From assembly GCA_964655355.1 (NCBI GenBank), contig CAZZMD010000011.1, forward strand, positions 31,709-95,708: 64,000 bases of DNA, written 5' to 3'. The position numbers and the translations under genes are program-made. Numbering within the stretch: position 1 is the first letter of the stretch; each line of letters opens with the position of its first letter. Below are positions 16,674-27,400 of this stretch, in pieces. The notes under the pieces are model-generated. The model was not told the DNA's origin and did no database searches. It saw only the letters and a list, made by a program, of their open reading frames with translations. Origin of the DNA: CALGDE01 sp964655355 (lineage in GTDB: Bacteria > Cyanobacteriota > Cyanobacteriia > CACIAM-69d).

Positions 16674-19370
16674 GTGACTGTTTCTCCCCATTCGAACGAT
16701 TCTTCCGGTGCCTTTCAGGGACCTGATCCCAAGGATATTTTCCCATTCCAGTTGGATGAATTTCAGGAACGGGCGATCGCGGCGCTTAATGCGGATAAGT
16801 CAGTGGTGGTGTGTGCGCCGACGGGTTCGGGGAAAACCTTGGTGGGGGAATATGCCATTTATCGCGCCCTCAGCCATGGTAAGCGGGTCTTTTATACGAC
16901 GCCATTGAAGGCGCTATCGAACCAAAAACTGCGGGATTTTCGGGAGCAGTTTGGGGAGAATCAGGTGGGCTTGCTGACGGGGGATATGTCCGTCAATCGG
17001 GATGCGCCCATCCTGGTGATGACGACGGAAATTTTCCGCAATATGCTTTACGGCACCCCCATCGGACAAACGGGGACCTCATGCCAGGATTTGGAAGCGG
17101 TGGTGCTGGATGAGTGCCATTACATGAACGATGCCCAGCGGGGGACGGTGTGGGAGGAATCGGTGATTTATTGCCCCACGGAGGTGCAGTTGGTGGGGCT
17201 GTCGGCGACGGTGGCCAATGGCGGGCAGCTTACAGATTGGATTGATAAGGTTCATGGACCGACGGAGCTGATTTATTCCAACTATCGCCCGGTGCCCCTG
17301 TCCTTTAGTTTCGCGAACTATAAGGGCATGTTTCCCCTGTTGAACGACGCGAAAACGGCGCTCCATCCCCAGTTCAAAACCCAACAGAAAAAGCGTCGTA
17401 AACCCCCGGGGCAAGTGCGTCGCGACCTGCGGGCGGAAACCCCAGAAATTGGATTTGTCCTCTCCAAATTGGCGGAGCGGAATATGTTGCCCGCCATCTA
17501 TTTCATCTTCAGCCGCCGAGGGTGCGATCGCGCGGTGAATGCTGTGGGGGCCATCCGTCTAGTGAGCGACGCCGAAGCAGCCCTACTGAAGCGGCACATT
17601 GACGCATTCCTGGAGACCAACCCCGACGGCGTTCGCGATGGTCAATTAGACGCCCTCTATCGGGGCATCGCCGCCCACCATGCCGGCATTTTGCCCGCCT
17701 GGAAAACCTTGGTCGAGGAACTCTTCCAAGCGGGTCTGATTAAGGTTGTGTTTGCGACGGAAACCCTGGCGGCGGGGATCAATATGCCGGCGAGGACGAC
17801 CGTTATCTCAACCCTGTCCAAGCGGACGGATCGGGGCCATCGATTGCTGCACGCCTCAGAGTTTTTGCAAATGTCGGGTCGGGCCGGGCGGCGGGGTATG
17901 GACACCCAGGGCCATGTGGTGACCTTGCAAACACCCTTTGAGGGGGCGAAGGAAGCGGGACATTTGGCTACATCGGAACCGGATCCGTTGGTGAGCCAAT
18001 TTACGCCGACCTATGGGATGGTGTTGAACTTGCTGCAAACCCACACCATCGACGAAGCGCGAACCTTGGTGGAGCGTAGTTTTGGGCAATACTTATCGAC
18101 CTTGAGCCTGGGACCGGACCAGGAAGAGGTGGAGGCGTTAGATGCGGAGATTCTCCAGCTCCATGCCCAGTTGGAGGATGTGGATCTGGATGATTTGGCC
18201 GGATACGAAAAACTGAATCAGCGGCTGAAGGCGGAGCGACGCTTACTCAAAACTTTGCGGGATCAGGCAGCGGTGGTGCGTGGGAAGCATTTGTCGGCGG
18301 CATTGCAGTTTGCGGTAGCGGGGACAGTGCTTAAGCTGACGGGGTTTGGTAAGGGGGATCCCCCAGAGACAGCGGTGTTGATCTTGAAAATTGCCGGCAC
18401 TGGCAACTCCCCCCATTTGGTCTGTCTTACTGATGACAATGTCTGGCGAGTGGTGAAGCTGGCGGATGTGGTGAGTTTGCATGGGGAATTCCCTCGGGTT
18501 TCAGCGGTCGATGGTTTGGAAGTGCCTTTTGATTTGAAGCTGAAGCCCGGGTGTGATTTGGATGGGGCGGAGGAATTATGGGCGATCGCCGATCAAATTC
18601 CCGAGGTGCCGGATATTGAGGATGCGCCGGAGGTGATTGCCCAAGGGGAACGGGTGAGCGAAGTGGAACAGCTCTTGAAGGCGCATCCGGTGCATCAGTG
18701 GGGCAATCGCAAGACGCTATTTAAGCGGATCAAACGACTGGATGAAATGGAGGAATTCTTAGCGCAAAAGCGGCGGGAATTGCGGCGGCGCACCCAGCTT
18801 TATTGGGATGAGTTTATGGCGCTGATTGAAATTTTGACCGCGTTTGATTGTCTGGAGGATTACAAGCCCACGATGTTGGGCGAGTCGATCGCCACCCTGC
18901 GCGGTGAAAATGAACTCTGGCTAGGGTTAGCCATTACCTCGGGGGAATTTGATGATTTAGATCCCCATCACTTAGCGGCCGCCTGCGCAGCGCTCCTGAT
19001 TGAAGAACCCCGCCCGGATACGTGGAATGATTGCCATCCGACGGAGCGATCGCTCAATACGGTGCAGGGGTTGAAGGACATTCGGCGGAGCGTCTTGAAA
19101 ACCCAGCGCCGCCAACAGGTGATGATCCCGGCATGGCTGGAACCTCAATTGATCGGCATTGTGGAGCAATGGGCCCTCGGAGCCGATTGGGGCGATCTGT
19201 GCGCGCGCACCAGTCTCGATGACGGGGATGTGGTACGAATTTTGCGGCGGACGCTGGATTTATTGGCGCAGCTCAAACATATGCCCCATATTCCCGAGAC
19301 CATCAAAGATAACGCCAGCCGAGCGCGATCGCTCATGGACCGCTTCCCCGTCGCGGAAAATGTGGTTTAG
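16674..19370 (+). CDS. Ski2/Mtr4-like DEAD/DEAH-box RNA helicase
   Basis: Large superfamily 2 helicase (898 residues). Motifs in order: PFQLDEFQERAI before motif I, APTGSGKT (motif I), TTPLKALSNQK (Ia), LDECHYM (II, DExH type), LSATVAN (III), ATETLAAGINMPART and QMSGRAGRRGMD (V-VI). The C-terminal third (about 600-890) is the DSHCT-type helical region of Ski2/Mtr4 relatives. Many cyanobacteria have one such protein; a role in RNA processing or decay is inferred. The start is GTG at 16674, giving the normal spacing to motif I. It ends against hmpF with a strong shared hairpin between them. Confidence 0.92.
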   Translation: MTVSPHSNDSSGAFQGPDPKDIFPFQLDEFQERAIAALNADKSVVVCAPTGSGKTLVGEYAIYRALSHGKRVFYTTPLKALSNQKLRDFREQFGENQVGLLTGDMSVNRDAPILVMTTEIFRNMLYGTPIGQTGTSCQDLEAVVLDECHYMNDAQRGTVWEESVIYCPTEVQLVGLSATVANGGQLTDWIDKVHGPTELIYSNYRPVPLSFSFANYKGMFPLLNDAKTALHPQFKTQQKKRRKPPGQVRRDLRAETPEIGFVLSKLAERNMLPAIYFIFSRRGCDRAVNAVGAIRLVSDAEAALLKRHIDAFLETNPDGVRDGQLDALYRGIAAHHAGILPAWKTLVEELFQAGLIKVVFATETLAAGINMPARTTVISTLSKRTDRGHRLLHASEFLQMSGRAGRRGMDTQGHVVTLQTPFEGAKEAGHLATSEPDPLVSQFTPTYGMVLNLLQTHTIDEARTLVERSFGQYLSTLSLGPDQEEVEALDAEILQLHAQLEDVDLDDLAGYEKLNQRLKAERRLLKTLRDQAAVVRGKHLSAALQFAVAGTVLKLTGFGKGDPPETAVLILKIAGTGNSPHLVCLTDDNVWRVVKLADVVSLHGEFPRVSAVDGLEVPFDLKLKPGCDLDGAEELWAIADQIPEVPDIEDAPEVIAQGERVSEVEQLLKAHPVHQWGNRKTLFKRIKRLDEMEEFLAQKRRELRRRTQLYWDEFMALIEILTAFDCLEDYKPTMLGESIATLRGENELWLGLAITSGEFDDLDPHHLAAACAALLIEEPRPDTWNDCHPTERSLNTVQGLKDIRRSVLKTQRRQQVMIPAWLEPQLIGIVEQWALGADWGDLCARTSLDDGDVVRILRRTLDLLAQLKHMPHIPETIKDNASRARSLMDRFPVAENVV

Positions 19371-19379
19371 CCCTTAAAC

Positions 19380-19419
19380 GGTATCGGGATCGAGATAAGG
19401 ACTTCTCGATCCTGATACC
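19380..19419. terminator. bidirectional hairpin between the helicase gene and hmpF
   Basis: A 16-bp stem (19380-19395 with 19404-19419, 15 of 16 positions paired) around an 8-nt loop lies between two convergent stop codons. There is no T-run, so it may act as a transcript-end stabiliser rather than as a classical intrinsic terminator. Confidence 0.6.
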
Positions 19420-19447
19420 ACTGATAGCTGAAATATACGGTGATGGT

Positions 19448-21151
19448 CTACTGCGCCAGCGACGCCACGATGGACTGAATCTGGGCGATCGCCCCTTGCT
19501 GCGCCTCGGATGGGCCGCCAGCCCCCTCCAAATTGCCTAACAGTGCCTGCAGATGCTCGCGCACCCCGTCCAACTGTTCCTGAACCGGCTGAAGCACCTC
19601 ATCCGTCAGACCCAACTTACCGCGCAATTCCCCCAGGGTGACCTGTTGGGTATGCAGTTGTTCCGCCCGCCCCTGCAACTCGTGCCAAGTGGTATCCTGG
19701 CTCGATTTCCGCTCCGTCACATTGGCTTCGATGGTCTCCACTTCCCCGGTCAACTTCGCGATCGTCTCCTCCACGGACTGAAGTTCCGTCTGTAGCTTCT
19801 CCACCGTTTCATTGACGCCGCCAATCACCGGGGTCAAATCGATCGCCCCGTCAGCATTTTTAGGAGACAACCCCTGACGCTTACGCAGAACGCTCTCATG
19901 GATATGAAACACCTCCTCCCGCTCGTTTAAATTGCGGCGGCTGCCCAGCAATGATTCATTCAGGCGATCATAGTGCTCCTTCTCATCGGCCAACTCCGGC
20001 TCCATTGCAATGCGATCAAACTCGCCCGCTTGACGCATCTTCTCCTGAACCTCTTCGATGGTCTGGCGTTGGTACCCCAGCTCCTCCTCCTGGTCACTCA
20101 CAAACCGGGACATCTTGTCAAAATCCTGCTTGAGCTGGCTCACCATCCCTTCCAGGGCCCCCAGCTCCATCCCCTCCAACTCGGCAATATTGACCCGCTC
20201 AGACACGGAAACCTCACCGGAAGCCAGCCCTTCCAAGGTCGCTCGAAGCTGCTCCTGCCCCTGGATACGGGCCGACAAATTATCCCGCTTGCCCTCCATA
20301 AACTGCAGAGACGTGCGCTTCGCCTTCAGCTCGCACTGTTCTCCCACGAGCGCCAGCGTATCCTCCCGCCACTGATCGAGGGACTCACCCAAGGCGCGCA
20401 CCTCGGTCTCAACCCAATCTTGAATCTCCCCCAGACTCTGCTTCTCCGCTTCCACGGCGTCCCACCGCCCCATCAGGATCGCTCCCTGGGTATCGGCAAT
20501 CTGTAAACAGGTCTCCACCGCCGGACGCAGGGACGACGCATCACCGCCCCCTTCAGCCACTTGCTGCACTAGGGTCTGTAGGGTCTGGGCCTGCTGGGGA
20601 TCAATGCTAGGGCTTTGCTCAATCTGGTCCCGCTCCTGCTTCACCCGCTGCTGCTCACCCCGGAGTTGATCCCAGGCCTGCTTCAATTCCTGATTTTTAT
20701 GCTCAATCTCCTGATTCAGCCGCCCCACTTCCTGGCGCTGCCGCTCCAGATTTTTGATTTCCTGCTCAATTTGCTCCAATTCTTCCCGCCGGGATTCCAT
20801 CTCCATTTCCCGTCGGTTCAGCTCCTGACTTTGAAAGGTCAGGGACTCCATCCACTGTTGAATCTCTTCCTCTTTACTCTTGGATTTCTCCTGCTGACGG
20901 GAGTAGCTCTGGAGTAGCGTCACAATCTGCCGCGCCCCCTCTTGGATGCGCTGGCAGCGGCGATCGCCCCCACTGCCCGCCACCTCGACCAACACCAGGG
21001 AGCCATCCTTATAATTGCCAGCCTCATCGGTGGCGATCGCCGGTTCATTCACCCCATTCCATTGATCCCCCTTCTGGCAAGCCAAGAGCTTCAGCTCCCC
21101 CTTGCTACCCATCAAGCCCCGTTTCTGGACGACCTCTGCTAAATACAGCAC
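19448..21151 (-). CDS. hmpF: pilus motility taxis protein HmpF
   Basis: Coiled-coil protein required for polar type IV pilus activity and phototactic gliding in filamentous cyanobacteria. The conserved N-terminus is present: MLYLAEVVQKRG, ELKLLACQKGDQWN and the SLTFQSQELNRREMEMESRREELEQIEQEI block. Nearly the whole remainder (about residues 95-567) is heptad-rich Gln/Glu/Leu coiled coil broken by a few short linkers. There is no membrane segment. It is divergent from the hmpA-E operon, the same arrangement I know from Nostoc punctiforme. Start ATG at 21151 gives the expected family N-terminus. Confidence 0.9.
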   Translation of the reverse strand: MLYLAEVVQKRGLMGSKGELKLLACQKGDQWNGVNEPAIATDEAGNYKDGSLVLVEVAGSGGDRRCQRIQEGARQIVTLLQSYSRQQEKSKSKEEEIQQWMESLTFQSQELNRREMEMESRREELEQIEQEIKNLERQRQEVGRLNQEIEHKNQELKQAWDQLRGEQQRVKQERDQIEQSPSIDPQQAQTLQTLVQQVAEGGGDASSLRPAVETCLQIADTQGAILMGRWDAVEAEKQSLGEIQDWVETEVRALGESLDQWREDTLALVGEQCELKAKRTSLQFMEGKRDNLSARIQGQEQLRATLEGLASGEVSVSERVNIAELEGMELGALEGMVSQLKQDFDKMSRFVSDQEEELGYQRQTIEEVQEKMRQAGEFDRIAMEPELADEKEHYDRLNESLLGSRRNLNEREEVFHIHESVLRKRQGLSPKNADGAIDLTPVIGGVNETVEKLQTELQSVEETIAKLTGEVETIEANVTERKSSQDTTWHELQGRAEQLHTQQVTLGELRGKLGLTDEVLQPVQEQLDGVREHLQALLGNLEGAGGPSEAQQGAIAQIQSIVASLAQ

Positions 21152-21674
21152 GCTGCCCTTTCCTCTTGCGTCAATACTCAGTAATCGTTCGTGATCATTG
21201 CGATCGTCCGAATGGCTGGTCAGGATAGATAACCAGCCTCACCCTTGGCTAACGCAGCATCATCTATACCGCGACACTCGAAACCGGCTCAGGAGACCCA
21301 ACCACTCCATTCCGAAACTCGGCAGGCAGTTGGGGGCAGGTACCGACTCACCGCTCCGATAGGGGGTGAATTCAATGAAGTGCGATGCCTTGATCAAGCT
21401 AACCTATTTTTCCAACAATTTGCCCCAATTGTTGCCCGAGCAATGGGATACCACACACTTTAGCAACAATCACTACTCCCGTACGACTCCTTCGCATTTT
21501 GAGTCCACTGCCCCTGCCATTCTCCCCAATCCCCACCCCACCCATACTGGGGGAAAGGCTACAATTTAATCGCATCGGTCCGTTCGCATCCGCCCGTCAA
21601 AAAGTATTCCAAAATGCTTCGCTGAGCCCCCAGCGATCCATCCGCCCCCGTTTTCCTTCCCGGTCAGACCCACC
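21152..21674. other. divergent regulatory spacer between hmpF and hmpA
   Basis: 523 bp without a convincing gene; the short frames here lack ribosome-binding sites or recognisable sequence. It must hold the promoters of both hmpF and the hmpA operon. The clearest structure is a perfect 8-bp inverted repeat, CAACAATT at 21413-21420 and AATTGTTG at 21427-21434, separated by six bases. It could be an operator or a short hairpin. Confidence 0.5.
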
Positions 21675-22904
21675 ATGCACGGCAACCTCAACGAAATCGA
21701 CATCCGCAGCATTCTCCAACTTATTCAACTGGGGCAACGGACCGGAGAATTGTTCGTCGAAACCTATCAATCCATGGGGTCTGCCTATGACCGCCAGCGG
21801 GGAAACCAATCCCCCTGGGAGCGGCGGCGATGCTGGTTCGTCTTTTTCCTGAATGGACGCATCATCTACGCCACCAACGCAGAGCAAAATAACCAGCGTC
21901 TCAAGGACTATTTAGGGCGGTATCAACTAGAAGACACACTCAATGAGTTAGACATTCCCGAGTCCCCCACAGCGGACAACCTCGAATACCGCTCCCTGTG
22001 GATGCTCCTGGAGAACCATAGCCTGGATCCGGCCCAGGGACGCACCATCCTAGACGGCATGATTCGAGAAACCCTGTTTGATTTGCTAGGGCTCCATTCT
22101 GGCAGCTTCTCCTTCGAAGTGGGCCCCGCCCTCACGCCCCAACTCACCACCTTTGACACCGGCCAACTCGCCTCCCAGGTGGTTCGACAGGTGCAACTTT
22201 GGAAGCAGTTTTATCCCCACATTCGATCGCCCGACCAATGCCCGCTTCTCATTGATCGGGACGAAATCCAGGAGCGCCTCGCCGAGCAAACCCTCCAGAC
22301 CCTCAGCGACTGGGCCACCGGCCATATCGCCATTCGCAAAATTGCCCGCACCCGTAACCGAGATATTCCGACGGTGGCTCGGGTCATTCTGCCCTATGTC
22401 CAGCAAGGGATTATCCAGTTGATTGACCCCCCTGCGGCCCGCGTTGAATTGGATCGACAGGCCGTGGCCCAGGGGCAAGATGCCCTGCCCCTCATTGCCT
22501 GCGTGGAAGACAGTCAAACGGTCCGGCGAGCCATTGAAAAAACCCTGCAAGCCTTGGGCTATCGCACCATTGGCTTTCCCGACCCGATCGCCGCCTTGGG
22601 GGGTCTATTCACCGCCCGCCCGGATCTGATCCTCTGTGATATCACCATGCCCGAACTGGACGGCTATGAGCTATGTGCGATGCTGCGCCAGCCCACCACC
22701 TTCCGACGAACCCCCATCATTATGCTGACGGGGCGGGATGGATTTTTAGATCGGGTCCATGCCCGCACCGTCGGCGCAACGGACTATCTGTCTAAACCCT
22801 TTAAGAAACATGAACTCCGGGCCCTGGTGGAACGGTACGTGGGGCCCGGTCATCGGGAAAAGATTTCTACCCCGGCCCGCCGTGAGGGGGCATTGCTCCC
22901 CTAA
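21675..22904 (+). CDS. hmpA: PatA-type response regulator (HmpA)
   Basis: 409 residues. The N-terminal PATAN/DUF4388-like domain starts MHGNLNEIDIRSILQLIQLGQRTGELF, a middle region (about 150-270) has helical LAEQTLQTLSDWATGHI and IPTVARVILPYVQQGIIQLI, and the C-terminal receiver domain has the phosphorylatable Asp322 in LILCDITMPE plus the Lys of YLSKPFKKHE. In cyanobacterial pilus chemotaxis clusters (Pix, Hmp, Pil) such proteins act downstream of the CheA kinase, next to PilB or pilus assembly. First gene of the plus-strand cluster; 519 bp separate it from hmpB. Confidence 0.9.
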   Translation: MHGNLNEIDIRSILQLIQLGQRTGELFVETYQSMGSAYDRQRGNQSPWERRRCWFVFFLNGRIIYATNAEQNNQRLKDYLGRYQLEDTLNELDIPESPTADNLEYRSLWMLLENHSLDPAQGRTILDGMIRETLFDLLGLHSGSFSFEVGPALTPQLTTFDTGQLASQVVRQVQLWKQFYPHIRSPDQCPLLIDRDEIQERLAEQTLQTLSDWATGHIAIRKIARTRNRDIPTVARVILPYVQQGIIQLIDPPAARVELDRQAVAQGQDALPLIACVEDSQTVRRAIEKTLQALGYRTIGFPDPIAALGGLFTARPDLILCDITMPELDGYELCAMLRQPTTFRRTPIIMLTGRDGFLDRVHARTVGATDYLSKPFKKHELRALVERYVGPGHREKISTPARREGALLP

Positions 22905-22964
22905 CCCCGCCGGAAGGGGATTTGAGGACTTTTCCAGAGGCCGCGATCGCGCCATCACAGCCAT

Positions 22965-23008
22965 ATCACAGCGCCGCCACAGCGCCGTCATCACGCCGTC
23001 ATCGCGCT
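22965..23008. repeat. 11-bp x 4 degenerate tandem repeat
   Basis: ATCACAGCGCC (22965-22975), GCCACAGCGCC (22976-22986), GTCATCACGCC (22987-22997) and GTCATCGCGCT (22998-23008) follow each other in the hmpA-hmpB spacer, 60 bp after the hmpA stop. Confidence 0.75.
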
Positions 23009-23272
23009 AAACCAGCGGTGGGGAAGTGAGGGCCAATTCCTGGACTTTGGCATTTCCTACGATTTCCCTGGAAGGCCAGGCGGTCCCGGCGACAACCTGT
23101 TAGAGTGGACCTGCGATGCACCCCACGGATTGGTTCCCAGTAAGGGTTTGCCCATTGTCAAATGATTGTCAAACGCTTCAGAACTGAATCGGTTAGGCCT
23201 CCTGTCGGCAGCTAACTGGATGATGGGAAAATCATGGGAAATCTGGGTCACCGACTGGATTACAGGATTTTT

Positions 23273-23302
23273 TTGTCACCGAGGCGACATCCTGGCTATA
23301 AC
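23273..23302 (+). promoter_or_regulatory. candidate promoter of hmpB-E
   Basis: TTGTCA at 23273-23278 and TATAAC at 23297-23302 are separated by 18 bp, close to the housekeeping consensus. A transcript starting near 23309 would have a leader of about 115 nt before hmpB. Prediction only. Confidence 0.45.
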
Positions 23303-23423
23303 CTAATCAGTTGCGACCCGATGTAGTCCCAGTGAGATTCCTAGCTCATTGGTCTTGTCCCAGGATCCGGTTGCCATTACTACTTCCCCTTTCTGATAGG
23401 GCAGGGAAACGTTGCGAGCCACT

Positions 23424-23789
23424 ATGAGCACAGTTTTAGTCGTCGAAGATAGTATCGCCCAGCGAGAGATGATCACCGAGCTGCTCAAGGGGAGTGGGTT
23501 GACGGTCAGTATTGCTGGGGATGGGGTTGAGGCTTTGGAGAGTTTGCAGGATCAGAAGCCGGATTTGGTGGTGCTGGATATTGTGATGCCTCGGATGAAT
23601 GGCTATGAGGTGTGTCGGCGGTTGAAGTCGGATCCGACCACTCAAAAGGTGCCGGTGGTGATGTGTTCTTCGAAGGGGGAAGAGTTTGACCGCTATTGGG
23701 GTATGAAGCAGGGGGCGGATGCGTATATTGCGAAGCCGTTCCAGCCGAAGGAGCTGGTGGGAACGGTGAAGCAGTTATTGCGAGGATAG
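23424..23789 (+). CDS. hmpB: CheY-like response regulator (HmpB/PilH type)
   Basis: Single receiver domain of 121 residues: VLVVEDS with the acidic pair near the N-terminus, Asp52 in VVLDIVMPR as phosphorylation site, MCSSKG (switch position) and the conserved Lys in AYIAKPFQPKE. Its position between hmpA and the CheW gene matches the hmp/pil taxis order. ATG 23424 is chosen over an upstream TTG at 23412. hmpC follows after 10 bp, so the two are translationally close. Confidence 0.93.
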   Translation: MSTVLVVEDSIAQREMITELLKGSGLTVSIAGDGVEALESLQDQKPDLVVLDIVMPRMNGYEVCRRLKSDPTTQKVPVVMCSSKGEEFDRYWGMKQGADAYIAKPFQPKELVGTVKQLLRG

Positions 23790-23799
23790 GGAGGGGCTT

Positions 23800-24339
23800 A
23801 TGGTAGGCAACCCAGATTTTCTGACGGGACGGGGCCCGGAGCATGCTCCGGAGTTTCAGGAGCTGGAGAGTCCTGAAGGTGAGATGCACCTCCGATTTTT
23901 TGTGGGGCCGGAGCAGGAGTTTGCTTTGCCGGCGATCGCGATTAAGGAGGTGACGGAGTCTGCGCCGGAGCGGATTACACCGGTGCCGAATGTTTCGCCG
24001 CTCCTATTGGGCACTTTAAATGTGCGGGGACAGGTACTCTGGGTCGTCGACTTTGGGCAGTTTCTCGGGGAGTCTGGATCGATCACGACGGATCGGGCAG
24101 ATATTCCGGTGATTGCGATCGAGGACCAGGAGACGATGTTGGGCTTGGCGGTCACAAAAATCTCCAAAATGGATTGGCGGGATTCGGATGATCTGGTGCC
24201 GCCATCGGATGCTCCAGACACCATCCGGCCTTTCCTGAGGGGAGAGTGGCCCGCCAATACCCCTGGCACAGCCCCGCTTCGCTTGCTAGATTATGGGGCA
24301 ATTCTACATTCAAGCCGCTGGGGTGGCTCTGACGCATGA
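23800..24339 (+). CDS. hmpC: CheW-like scaffold protein (HmpC)
   Basis: 179-residue adaptor that links the chemoreceptor HmpD to the CheA kinase HmpE. The CheW domain spans about residues 28-165: RFFVGPEQEFALPAIAIKEV, then VPNVSPLLLGTLNVRGQVLWVVDF, which is the core CheW pattern (N/P then RG near the receptor-binding face). A strong ribosome-binding sequence GAGGGG precedes the ATG. It follows hmpB by 10 bp and precedes hmpD by 70 bp. Confidence 0.92.
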   Translation: MVGNPDFLTGRGPEHAPEFQELESPEGEMHLRFFVGPEQEFALPAIAIKEVTESAPERITPVPNVSPLLLGTLNVRGQVLWVVDFGQFLGESGSITTDRADIPVIAIEDQETMLGLAVTKISKMDWRDSDDLVPPSDAPDTIRPFLRGEWPANTPGTAPLRLLDYGAILHSSRWGGSDA

Positions 24340-24409
24340 TCAGCCCAATTCTTATTCTCGAGTCTTCCCCCTCTTACACCCTTTAGACCCGCATTTCCGG
24401 AGACGGTAG

Positions 24410-27400
24410 ATGGCACCTAGCATGGACTACAACCAGGAATATCAAAGGGCCCACTCGGCCTATGTCCAAGGGGACTATTCGGCGGCGGCGGAGATCATTG
24501 ATCGCCTGGTGGTCGCTGAGCCTGGGGATGCCAATGCGCGGCTGTTGCGGGGGCATATCTATTGCTATGGCTTACAGCAGTATGGGGTGGCCCAGGATGA
24601 TTACCAGGCGGTGCTGACCCTGACGACGGATTCGTCATTTTTGGAGTATGCCCAGACGGGGCTTCAGGATGTGGCCCAGGGGTTGGGTCAGGGGGATCCG
24701 GCGATGAATGGGAGTAATGGGAGTGGGGAAGCTGGAGACGCTCAGTTTGCGGATTTTGATTTCGAGGAGACTGGGGCCAAGAGCGGGGCTGCGGTTGAGG
24801 GGTCTGCGTCCCCTGAGTCTGGGGAGAGTAGCGAAGGGTTTGGCATTGCGAGTTTGGATGATCTGGAGCTGGGGGAGGATGTGGATACGGGGCTGAGCCT
24901 GGGGCAGTTGGGCGCGGCTGAGGAGATGGGCGGTGTGGGCCTGGCGGAGTTGTCCGGCGGACCGGAGTTGGAGGATCCGTTGCAAGGGTTGACGGGGGCG
25001 GCTGAGGAGGCTGAGGATCCGTTTGCGGCGATCGCGGGGACGGAGGAGGCTGCGCCGATGGATTTGGGTGGTCTGGAGGGGGATGATCCCTTTGCGTCGA
25101 TGGATGCGACGGATGCGATGGGGATGGGGACGGAGACGAGTGTGGCGTCTTCGTCGGATGTGGGTTTTTCGGATGATCCCTTTGGCGGTACTACGGAAGG
25201 GGCGATCGCGGATGGAGATAGCGCCGGAATGGCTGATGGGGGTGACGATCCCTTTGGGTTGGGGGCTCCGGTGGAGGAGGATCTGGGGGCGGCGGCGATC
25301 GCGGATGTGGGGGATGGGGATGCGGATCCCTTTGGATTGGGGGAAGCCGGTGCGGATGAAATGGCGGCCCCGACAGGGGATGCCGATATGGAAGGTGATC
25401 TGGGGGATTTGGGGGATTTGGGAGACCTTGGGGATTCCTTTGCGGCATTGGATGCCGATGGGGATTTGGGTGCGGATTTGGGCGAAGTGGCAGATTTGGG
25501 CGAAGCGGCAGATTTGGGTGAAGCGGCAGATAACGACTTGGGCGATTTAGGGCTGATCTCAACGGATGGGGAGTTTGAGGAAGATCTGGGGCTAGGAGAG
25601 ACGCCGGGGGCGACTGGCGAGGCAGAGGGGCTGGGAGAGGAGTTGGGAGAGATGGATCTGGGGGAGATGGATCTGGGCTTTAGTGCGGCCGATCTGGGAG
25701 AGGCCCTGGAGGAAGAAGCGGAGGGTCTGGCGGAGCCGGCCGCAGGGGCGATCGCGTTAGGGGAAGACATCGGAGAGGGGGACAAATCTTCCTGGGATTT
25801 GGCGATCGACGAAGGGAATGGGGGGGAGATAGGCTCCCCTGAGACCAACGAGGTGTTGGGGAGTGACGCCTTTGCCCATCCGGATGATAGTGATGCAGAC
25901 TTCTTGCAAGATGTGTCCTTCGCCAACGGTGAACCGTTTGGGGATTTAGATGATTCGATTTCTTTCGGCACCACGCCGGCGGCGGATGCGAATGGGGCTG
26001 TGCCTGAGGAGAGTTGGGCGGACCTTGGGGGAGAGGCGTTAGATGCCGAAGATGCCGATGCTGATCCTGTTCCCGATGCCCTGGTGATGGACTCCGGATT
26101 TGCAACGGAGTCAGAATCCTTAGGGATGATAGATCTGGATTTGGGCGATATGGAAGACGCGATGGCAGAGGAGATAGCAGAGGAAATGGAGGATGCCAGC
26201 CAGCCGGATAGCCAGCCTGACTTAGACGCGGCCGGGTTTGGGGAAGATTGGGTGCCCGATTCGTCCGATGGGGACGGGGGAGAGGGGATGGATGCGAATC
26301 CTTTTGGGGCCGTTGAAGCGGAGGACAATCCCTTTGGCGGTGATAATCCGTTTGGGGGAGACCCCTTGGCGGACCTCGCTGATGAACCGGTGCTGTCGGA
26401 AGATGATGTGGATGCGATGGTGCAGGCTGAGCTGGAAGGGCAGCCTTTTGAGGGGGGGGATGATCTGTTCCCGGCAGAGGGGTTGGATGTTGAGGCGGAT
26501 GCGGTGACCACTCAGGATGGGGACCTGGCTGACCCTCAGGGTGGTGGCGATGACGACGAGGAGGATTCTATTTCCGATTTTCTGCCCGCAGCAGTGGGGG
26601 GGGTGAGCGAGGATGGCGATGATCGCACGGAATTTATGACTGAGTTGATGGTGGATGAGGGGGAAGAACTGACGCCTCCCGTCGTCTCCGCCCCTCGCCC
26701 CCTATCGTCCATGCCGCCCCTCCCCGATGGTGAGGCGGGAACCGGTGAAGAGACCCTATTTATGATGCCCCAGGGGGCCCAGGCCGATGAGGATCTGGGA
26801 GTTTTTGGGGAACTGGGCGCGATGGGGGATACGGATGGAGATATGGGTGGGGACCTGATGGGCGGGGGCATGGATGACGATGATGATGCCGATGCCTTTG
26901 ATTTGGGGGAGGTGGCCGATGCCCAAGCCTTTGCTCCCTTGCCGGAGGAGGAGAGCATCCAGGAGGAGCAGGCTCCCGTGGACCCTGGGTTTGGGGAGTT
27001 TGCCGAGGCGGGGGATGCCAGTGATGAAGAAGATGCCTTTTCCATGGATGAACTGGCTACCGATTTGTCGTCCATGTCTGCGATTACGGATGGGCCGGCG
27101 GCGGGCAGCGATTTTATGGATGACTTGGACGAGTTTGATGACTTAGGTAGTTTGCCTGACTTCAGCTTGACCAATGCGAATGCGGACTTTGCTGAGACGG
27201 ATGATGATGGCTTTTCGTTGGGGGATGGCGGAGGCTCCTTCAATAATTTGGCGGGGGGCGACGATGAGATTTTCAATATCGGTAGCTCCAATGCCGGGCA
27301 AGAGGAGCTGCTGACTTTTGACCAGGCGGAGAGTCGGGCCGCAGAGCCGGTGGTGGCGGTTGAGGGGAGTCTGCTGGCACCGTTTGATAATGCTCGGCTG

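Larger units (their letters stand above)
22905..23423. other. long spacer between hmpA and hmpB
   Basis: 519 bp with no gene detected. The 5' part has four degenerate 11-mers of the CACAGCGCC type at 22965-23008. The 3' part carries a plausible sigma-70 type promoter (23273-23302) about 120 bp before the hmpB ATG. The gap suggests that hmpB-E can be transcribed independently of hmpA. Confidence 0.55.

Noticed and set aside
24742..26511. 589-residue minus-strand open frame (Ser/Pro/Lys-rich) antisense to hmpD, with a 304-residue companion at 26536-27450
   Set aside because: Mirror of the Asp/Glu/Gly codon bias of the acidic linker; no ribosome-binding site, no domain, and frame-length follows from codon composition.
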